Assembly (NCBI GenBank): GCA_042088665.1
Contig: JBELMB010000061.1
Coordinates: forward strand, 1 to 26,868
Direction of reading: 5' to 3'
Length of the DNA stretch: 26,868 bases
DNA from: JBELMB01 sp042088665
Lineage (GTDB): Bacteria > Pseudomonadota > Alphaproteobacteria > Rhodobacterales > Rhodobacteraceae
The notes under the pieces were generated by a model. The model searched no databases, was not told where the DNA came from, and was given only the letters and a program-made list of their open reading frames with translations. The position numbers and the translations under genes were made by a program. The stretch's first letter is position 1. The number at the start of each line of letters is the position of its first letter. Positions 23,103 to 26,868 of this stretch are shown piece after piece.

Positions 23103-24563
23103 ATGACCCGCTACGACCTGCCTCAAGGTATGATCCGCGCGCCGCAGACCGCTGGCACGCATGAGGGCTACATGCCCGGTTTCGGCAATGATTTCGAAAG
23201 CGAGGCTCTGCCCGGCGCTCTGCCCCAAGGCATGAACAGCCCGCAGAAATGCGACTATGGCCTCTACGGAGAGCAGTTGTCCGGCACCGCCTTTACCGCA
23301 CATCCACCAGAGCGCACCTGGACCTACCGCATCCGTCCATCGGTAAAGCACTCCGCCCGCTACACCAAGATCGACCTGCCCTATTGGAAAAGCGCACCGC
23401 ATGTGGACCCGGACGTCACCAGCCTTGGTCAGTACCGCTGGGATCCCGTGCCCATGCCGTCGGCGTCGGACCCGCGCTCAAGCAGCGAAGCGGTAGCGCA
23501 AACAGACCCGCGCTCAAGCAGCGAAGCAGTAGCGCAAACAGACCCGCGCTCAAGCAGCGAAGCGGTGGCGCAGCTGACCTGGCTCACGGGCATGCGCACG
23601 ATGACCACCGCGGGTGACGTCAACACCCAGGTGGGCATGGCCGCGCATGTGTACCTCGTCACGGACAGCATGGTGGACAGCTACTTCTACTCCGCCGACA
23701 GCGAGATGCTCGTGGTCCCACAGGAAGGCCGCCTGCGTTTCTGCACCGAGCTGGGCGTCATCGACATAGAGCCAAAGGAAATCGCCATCCTGCCGCGTGG
23801 CCTCGTCTACCGCGTCGAAGTGCTCGAAGGTCCGGCGCGGGGTTTTGTCTGCGAGAATTACGGCCAGAAGTTCGAGATGCCCGGCCGCGGCCCGATCGGT
23901 GCCAATTGCCTCGCCAACCCGCGCGACTTCAAGGCGCCGGTGGCCGCGTTTGAGGACCGCGACGTGCCCTCCACCCTCACCATCAAGTGGTGCGGACAGT
24001 TCCACGAAACCCGGATCGACCAAAGCCCCCTTGACGTGGTGGCATGGCACGGCAACTATGCGCCCTACAAATACGACCTGCGCACCTATTGCCCGGTTGG
24101 CGCGATCCTGTTCGACCACCCCGATCCGTCGATCTTCACCGTGCTCACAGCGCCTTCGGGTGTGCCCGGAACGGCGAACATCGACTTCGTCCTGTTCCGG
24201 GAACGCTGGCTGGTCGCCGAAGACACCTTCCGCCCGCCATGGTATCACAAGAACATCATGTCCGAGCTTATGGGCAACATTTACGGGCAATATGACGCAA
24301 AGCCACAAGGGTTTGTGCCCGGCGGTATGTCATTACATAATATGATGTTGCCGCATGGACCCGACCGCGATGCCTTTGAAAAAGCCTCCAATGCCAACCT
24401 CGGCGCGGACAAGCTGACCAATACGATGTCCTTCATGTTCGAGACGCGCTTTCCCCAGCATCTCACCAATTTCGCCGCGCAAGAGGCGCCGCTGCAGGAC
24501 AATTACATCGACTGCTGGAAGGACATCGAAAAGAAGTTTGACGGCACGCCCGGGAAGAAATGA
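23103..24563 (+). CDS. hmgA: Homogentisate 1,2-dioxygenase with internal repeat insertion
   Basis: Fe(II) ring-cleaving enzyme that turns homogentisate into maleylacetoacetate in tyrosine and phenylalanine breakdown. The N-terminus YMPGFGNDFESEALPGALP and the iron ligands His382, Glu388 and His418 (WYHKN, MSELMG, PHGPD) are intact; their 6- and 30-residue spacing equals that of the human enzyme (His335, Glu341, His371). At 486 residues it is about 36 longer than usual. The excess is three in-frame 12-residue repeats, DPRSSSEAVAQ[TL], at residues 123-158, between YRWDPVPM and LTWLTGMRTMTT, where relatives have a short loop. GGAGGAG precedes the ATG. The gene is first in the hmgA-maiA-fahA order. 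Confidence 0.97.
   Translation: MTRYDLPQGMIRAPQTAGTHEGYMPGFGNDFESEALPGALPQGMNSPQKCDYGLYGEQLSGTAFTAHPPERTWTYRIRPSVKHSARYTKIDLPYWKSAPHVDPDVTSLGQYRWDPVPMPSASDPRSSSEAVAQTDPRSSSEAVAQTDPRSSSEAVAQLTWLTGMRTMTTAGDVNTQVGMAAHVYLVTDSMVDSYFYSADSEMLVVPQEGRLRFCTELGVIDIEPKEIAILPRGLVYRVEVLEGPARGFVCENYGQKFEMPGRGPIGANCLANPRDFKAPVAAFEDRDVPSTLTIKWCGQFHETRIDQSPLDVVAWHGNYAPYKYDLRTYCPVGAILFDHPDPSIFTVLTAPSGVPGTANIDFVLFRERWLVAEDTFRPPWYHKNIMSELMGNIYGQYDAKPQGFVPGGMSLHNMMLPHGPDRDAFEKASNANLGADKLTNTMSFMFETRFPQHLTNFAAQEAPLQDNYIDCWKDIEKKFDGTPGKK
23469..23576 (+). repeat. 36-nt tandem repeat, three units, inside hmgA
   Basis: Units at 23469-23504, 23505-23540 and 23541-23576. Units 1 and 2 differ by one silent base; unit 3 differs by two silent changes and a changed last codon (ACA to CTG). 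The near identity points to a recent expansion that kept the reading frame. Confidence 0.97.
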
Positions 24564-24881
24564 CGATGCGGCCCAGTCAGGGTGCAGGAGGTCTCTTCCG
24601 CATCGGGCCGGGCCTTCCCGGAGGGGGACCCGGCAAGCATTCCACAGGCGCGGGGCCCCGTTTCCACAGACGACCGGACTGACCCCAGACCGCCCTTCAT
24701 GGCACACACGGCTTGCACAAACGCGCATCCCGGGCAGACGCCAAAAAGGGACCAGACCGAACCAAGGCGCAACACTGCGCCCCATACAGCGCAAGACCAA
24801 GGCGGGGACACATCCGCCGGACACAGACACCAACAGAGGTAGCGCGGGGTTCACCCCGCGTTCGTTCCGGGAGGGACCGAC
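24564..24881. other. 318-bp gap between hmgA and maiA
   Basis: No gene was recognised; the open frames here are low-complexity and lack ribosome-binding sites. A hairpin CGCGGGG-TTCA-CCCCGCG (24843-24860) lies 21 bp before the maiA ATG, without a T-run, so it may tune maiA expression or mark a processed mRNA end. Whether maiA depends on the hmgA promoter is not clear. Confidence 0.55.
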
Positions 24882-25514
24882 ATGATCCTGTATTCCTACT
24901 GGCGCTCGACCACGTCTCTGCGCGTGCGGGCAGCGCTGAACCTGAAGGGCTTGTCTTACGAGACCCGCTCCGTGAACCTGCTTGAGGGCGCGCAAGCCGC
25001 GCCCGCCTACACGACGCTCAACCCGATCGGTGGCGTTCCGACGCTGGTTCTCGATGACGGCACCGTGCTGACCCAATCCATGGCCATTCTCGACTACCTC
25101 GACGAGGTGCACCCGACACCAAGCCTGCTGCCCGATGATCCCGTCGCGCGGGCCAGGATGCGCGCCGCCGCGCATGCGCTCGCGCTCGACGTGCACCCGA
25201 TCAACAACCTCAAGGTCGTGAAACACTTCAAGGGGCACGGCCATTCCGATGCGGAAGGCCGGGCCTGGATGAACCACTGGTGCGGCCTCGGCTTTGCGGC
25301 GATGCAAGAGCTTGTCGCACCCGAAGGCCCGTATTGCTTTGGCCAGACCGTGACGCAGGCCGATCTCTGCCTTGTGGGGCAAATGGTCAATGCCCGTCGC
25401 TGGGGGCTGGACCTTGCGCCGTTCGCCCGGCTCGACCGGATCGACCAGAGCCTGCACGCCCTGCCCGAAATCGCCGCCGCCATGCCCGAACAACAACCCG
25501 ACGCCAAACCCTGA
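24882..25514 (+). CDS. maiA: Maleylacetoacetate isomerase (zeta-class GST)
   Basis: Glutathione-dependent cis-trans isomerase that converts maleylacetoacetate to fumarylacetoacetate. It has 210 residues, as usual. The N-terminal thioredoxin-like domain has YWRSTTSLRVRAALNLKG at the active site, the cis-Pro loop GGVPTLVLDDG, and LTQSMAILDYLDE, which binds glutathione. The helical domain includes LDVHPINNLKV and QADLCLVGQMVNA, both typical of zeta-class enzymes. The common SSCS motif is STTS here (residues 9-12), so the cysteine seen in human GSTZ1 is missing while the first Ser remains. GGGAGGGACCGAC precedes the ATG. Position between hmgA and the fumarylacetoacetase supports the assignment. 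Confidence 0.93.
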   Translation: MILYSYWRSTTSLRVRAALNLKGLSYETRSVNLLEGAQAAPAYTTLNPIGGVPTLVLDDGTVLTQSMAILDYLDEVHPTPSLLPDDPVARARMRAAAHALALDVHPINNLKVVKHFKGHGHSDAEGRAWMNHWCGLGFAAMQELVAPEGPYCFGQTVTQADLCLVGQMVNARRWGLDLAPFARLDRIDQSLHALPEIAAAMPEQQPDAKP

Positions 25515-25606
25515 TCCCGTCCCCTCGCCAGTCAGTCCCCTGACGCCCGTCCCTTGGCGCCATTCTCCTGACGCCACACGCCAAGCCCTCATGAAAGACC
25601 TCTCCC

Positions 25607-26868
25607 ATGCCCATGATCCGCAGCTGGGTTGACAGCGCCAACACGCCAGAGACCGATTTCCCGCTCAACAACCTGCCCTACGGCAGCTTCACCTCCGAGG
25701 ACGGAGAGCCCCATTGCGGCGTCGCCATTGGTGACATGATCCTCGACGTGACGGCGCTGGAACGCGATGGTCACATCCAGATGCAGGACGAGGACGAGGT
25801 CTTCTTCTTTGGCGATTGGACAGAGTTCATGACGCTCGGCCCCGCCGCCTGGGACGCGCTGCGCACCCGCCTGACCGAGATGCTGAAGGCAGATGCGCCT
25901 GATCCCCAGGCGCTCACCGCCTATATGGTTCCACAGGCTGGCACCGAGATGCTGATGCCCTTCACGGTCAGCGAATACACCGATTTTTACGCCGGCAAGC
26001 ACCATGCCACCAATGTGGGCACCATGTTCCGCGGCCCCGAAAACGCATTGCCGCCCAACTGGCTCTCGATCCCCATCGGCTACAATGGCCGCGCGTCCTC
26101 TGTGGTCGTATCCGGCACCCAGATCCGTCGGCCCTGGGGGCAGCTCAAGGGGCCGAACGACCCCCTGCCCCGCTTTGCCCCCTGTGCCCGTTTTGATCTG
26201 GAACTCGAGATGGGCGCCATCGTCGGCACCCCCTCCGATGGGCCCGTGACCGTTGCGGAAGCCGACGCCATGATCTTTGGTTACGTTTTGCTGAACGACT
26301 GGTCCGCGCGCGACATCCAGGCCTGGGAATACCAGCCGCTTGGCCCCTTTCAGGCCAAGGCGACCGCCACCACGATCTCTCCTTGGATCGTGCCCAAGGC
26401 GGCGCTGGAACCTTTCCGCACCGATACGCCGGACCGTGAACGCCCGCTGCTGGACCACCTGCAGGAACCGGGGCCGATGCTCTACGACATTGCGCTCGAA
26501 GTGGGCCTCGCCCCCGAAGGCCAGTCCGAGACCGTGATCGCCCGGACCAACTACAAGGAAATGTACTACTCCTCGGCGCAGCAACTGGCGCATCACACCA
26601 CCTCTGGCTGCCCGATGATGCCCGGCGATCTGCTGGGCTCCGGCACCATCTCCGGCCCGGAAAAACACCAGCGCGGCGCGCTGCTGGAATTGGCATGGGG
26701 CGGCAAGGAACCGGTCACTCTGGACACCGGCGAGATCCGCAGCTTTCTCGAAGACGGCGACACGCTCACCCTGCGCGGCGCAGCCCTCGGAGAGGGATAC
26801 CGCGTCGGCTTTGGCGATTGCACCGGCACCGTCCTGCCCGCACTGGAAGACCCCTACGCGCGCGATTG
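25607..26868 (+). CDS. fahA: Fumarylacetoacetase, cut by window end
   Basis: Hydrolase that splits fumarylacetoacetate into fumarate and acetoacetate, the last step of the pathway. The frame is open to the window end at residue 420; family length suggests only a few codons are missing. Metal ligands are Asp126, Glu199, Glu201 and Asp231, and the catalytic His133 lies in AGKHHATNVG; the first three ligands and His133 have the same numbers as in the mouse enzyme. NDWSARDIQAWEYQPLGPF and QQLAHHTTSGCPMMPGDLLG are further strong family motifs. Translation may start at 25607 or at the second ATG, 25613; the ribosome-binding site is weak. It follows maiA by 92 bp, likely the same operon. Confidence 0.96.
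   Translation, partial: MPMIRSWVDSANTPETDFPLNNLPYGSFTSEDGEPHCGVAIGDMILDVTALERDGHIQMQDEDEVFFFGDWTEFMTLGPAAWDALRTRLTEMLKADAPDPQALTAYMVPQAGTEMLMPFTVSEYTDFYAGKHHATNVGTMFRGPENALPPNWLSIPIGYNGRASSVVVSGTQIRRPWGQLKGPNDPLPRFAPCARFDLELEMGAIVGTPSDGPVTVAEADAMIFGYVLLNDWSARDIQAWEYQPLGPFQAKATATTISPWIVPKAALEPFRTDTPDRERPLLDHLQEPGPMLYDIALEVGLAPEGQSETVIARTNYKEMYYSSAQQLAHHTTSGCPMMPGDLLGSGTISGPEKHQRGALLELAWGGKEPVTLDTGEIRSFLEDGDTLTLRGAALGEGYRVGFGDCTGTVLPALEDPYARD

Noticed and set aside
24333..25592. 419-codon minus-strand open frame across the hmgA-maiA gap
   Set aside because: It crosses two confident plus-strand genes and the gap between them; no motif or start signal supports it.

Overview
The window looks like chromosomal DNA of a marine Roseobacter-group alphaproteobacterium (Rhodobacterales). 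The evidence is the high G+C content, the gene families present (TAXI-type TRAP transporter, FrcBCA-like sugar ABC transporter, an alpha-proteobacterial ligase/exonuclease pair) and a GC-rich intergenic repeat of a type I recall from that order. The species cannot be named from the sequence alone. No rRNA, tRNA, CRISPR array, insertion sequence or phage gene was seen.

Layout. 1-553: 3' end of an alpha/beta hydrolase. 654-3337: two overlapping DNA-repair genes, an MBL-fold ligase-associated exonuclease and an ATP-dependent DNA ligase. 3469-4335: an outer-membrane beta-barrel-like protein. 4509-10734: a divergent catabolic locus. On the minus strand is a 3-hydroxyisobutyrate-dehydrogenase-family enzyme. 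On the plus strand are a LysE-type exporter, an FAD-linked D-lactate/glycolate-type oxidase, a 2-keto-3-deoxygluconate-type kinase, a D-erythronate-dehydrogenase-like enzyme and a xylose-dehydrogenase-like SDR. 10953-11516: a secreted protein with two PAN/apple-like domains. 11654-13770 (minus): a glyoxylate/hydroxypyruvate reductase-like enzyme and an aminotransferase, overlapping by 4 bp. 14128-17192: a sugar ABC transporter (binding protein, permease, ATPase). 17757-22368: a TAXI TRAP transporter (binding protein and fused permease) with a small secreted Cys-rich protein between them and a universal stress protein after them. 22549-26868: the homogentisate branch of tyrosine/phenylalanine breakdown, with a divergent MarR regulator, hmgA, maleylacetoacetate isomerase and fumarylacetoacetase (cut at the window edge).

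How the parts may work together. The homogentisate genes form three consecutive steps to fumarate and acetoacetate. A palindrome between -35-like and -10-like boxes suggests control by the MarR protein. The 4.5-13.8 kb genes look like sugar-acid or non-phosphorylative sugar catabolism. Two nearly identical GntR-like operators (core TGGTATACCA) lie upstream of the dehydrogenase at 5426 and the aminotransferase at 13770, so the two loci may be one regulon, with the sugar ABC transporter divergent from the second. The substrate is not known.

The most unusual features are three unrelated short tandem repeats in or beside genes: 36 nt x3 inside hmgA, 15 nt x7 at the end of the FAD oxidase, and 27 nt x4 upstream of the TRAP permease. 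Also notable are the ten-cysteine CX3C protein in the TRAP locus and an exactly periodic six-cysteine duplication in the PAN protein. I did not find a clearly new multi-gene system such as a defence island.
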